A stretch of 5,038 nucleotides of DNA from an uncultured Pseudomonadales bacterium (GTDB lineage Bacteria; Pseudomonadota; Gammaproteobacteria; Pseudomonadales; Pseudohongiellaceae), in NCBI GenBank assembly GCA_938082955.1, contig CALKDE010000101.1, positions 1 to 5,038 of the forward strand. Reading direction: 5' to 3'. The notes beneath the pieces were generated by a model. It worked only from the letters and a program-made list of their open reading frames with translations. It was not told the origin of the DNA and did no database searches. This document shows, piece after piece, positions 4,945 through 5,038 of the stretch. A program made the position numbers and the translations under genes. Within the stretch, counting starts at the first letter, position 1; the number at the start of each line of letters is the position of its first letter.

Positions 4945-5038
4945 GTCATTCTCCTGACGGTGGAATAAAGGGGACAGCTACAACTCAACAACTTAGTGTT
5001 CCCTCTATTTATTGGTATCACCCTGTGAGAAATAGTTT
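4945..5038 (-). promoter_or_regulatory. Upstream region of the secreted-protein gene: strong RBS, weak promoter, nested dyads
   Basis: AGGAG on the minus strand (4951-4955) is well placed for the ATG at 4942-4944. TTGTTG (4986-4991) and TTTATT (4964-4969) with a 16-bp spacer form a weak promoter candidate (3 of 6 and 4 of 6 matches). It would leave a leader of only about 13 bases, so a better promoter may lie beyond the window. Further upstream CTATTT (5005-5010) is inverted as AAATAG (5030-5035), enclosing TCAC-CCT-GTGA (5018-5028), a second dyad. This could be a regulator site. It is not a CRP box, because the half-sites face the wrong way and their spacing is wrong. Confidence 0.3.

Noticed and set aside
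5018..5028. TCAC-CCT-GTGA as a CRP site
   Set aside because: The CRP consensus is TGTGA-N6-TCACA; here the half-sites are in the opposite order with a three-base gap.
1..5038. CRISPR array, tRNA, rRNA, riboswitch, toxin-antitoxin or phage-defence system
   Set aside because: No spaced direct-repeat array, cloverleaf, known conserved aptamer core or defence-type domain was seen on either strand.

Overview
The window looks like a piece of a moderate-GC proteobacterial chromosome, most likely a marine or aquatic gammaproteobacterium. That is inferred from the kinds of gene present: a lipoprotein sulfatase, a secreted protein of an uncharacterised environmental family, an SDR/VOC enzyme pair and an IS6-type transposase. 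No sequence here fixes the taxon. Four intact genes all lie on the minus strand, and one broken transposase gene lies on the plus strand.

Read in the direction of transcription (right to left), the layout is as follows. A secreted protein of about 337 residues (3931-4944) has a clear Sec signal peptide, an excellent ribosome binding site and no assigned function. Next comes an IS6-family insertion sequence cut off at its 3' end (about 3354-3878). It ends abruptly at a 42-bp GTC...GAC imperfect palindrome (3879-3920). Then follows a complete lipoprotein arylsulfatase-type sulfatase (1547-3256) with all the main catalytic and metal-binding motifs. A 309-bp spacer holds several dyads and a tandem repeat. 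Last is a tightly spaced two-gene unit, an NAD-type short-chain dehydrogenase (479-1237) followed after 14 bp by a VOC/glyoxalase-fold protein (12-464).

A plausible but unproven reading is that this is an accessory catabolic patch. The sulfatase would desulfate an external or periplasmic substrate, the SDR would oxidise or reduce a carbonyl/hydroxyl on the product in the cytoplasm, and the VOC protein would act on a downstream intermediate. The substrate cannot be told from the sequence.

The most interesting non-coding signal is a candidate hybrid promoter. It has a TTGAAA -35 box inside the IS6 left end and a TATCTT -10 box immediately outside it, 17 bp apart. It points at the sulfatase gene, and a perfect 6+6 palindrome is centred on the predicted start point. 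The transposase remnant also marks a visible change in base composition between the sulfatase side and the more GC-rich secreted-protein side. I saw no tRNA, rRNA, CRISPR array or convincing intrinsic terminator, and no gene cluster that clearly amounts to a new biological system.
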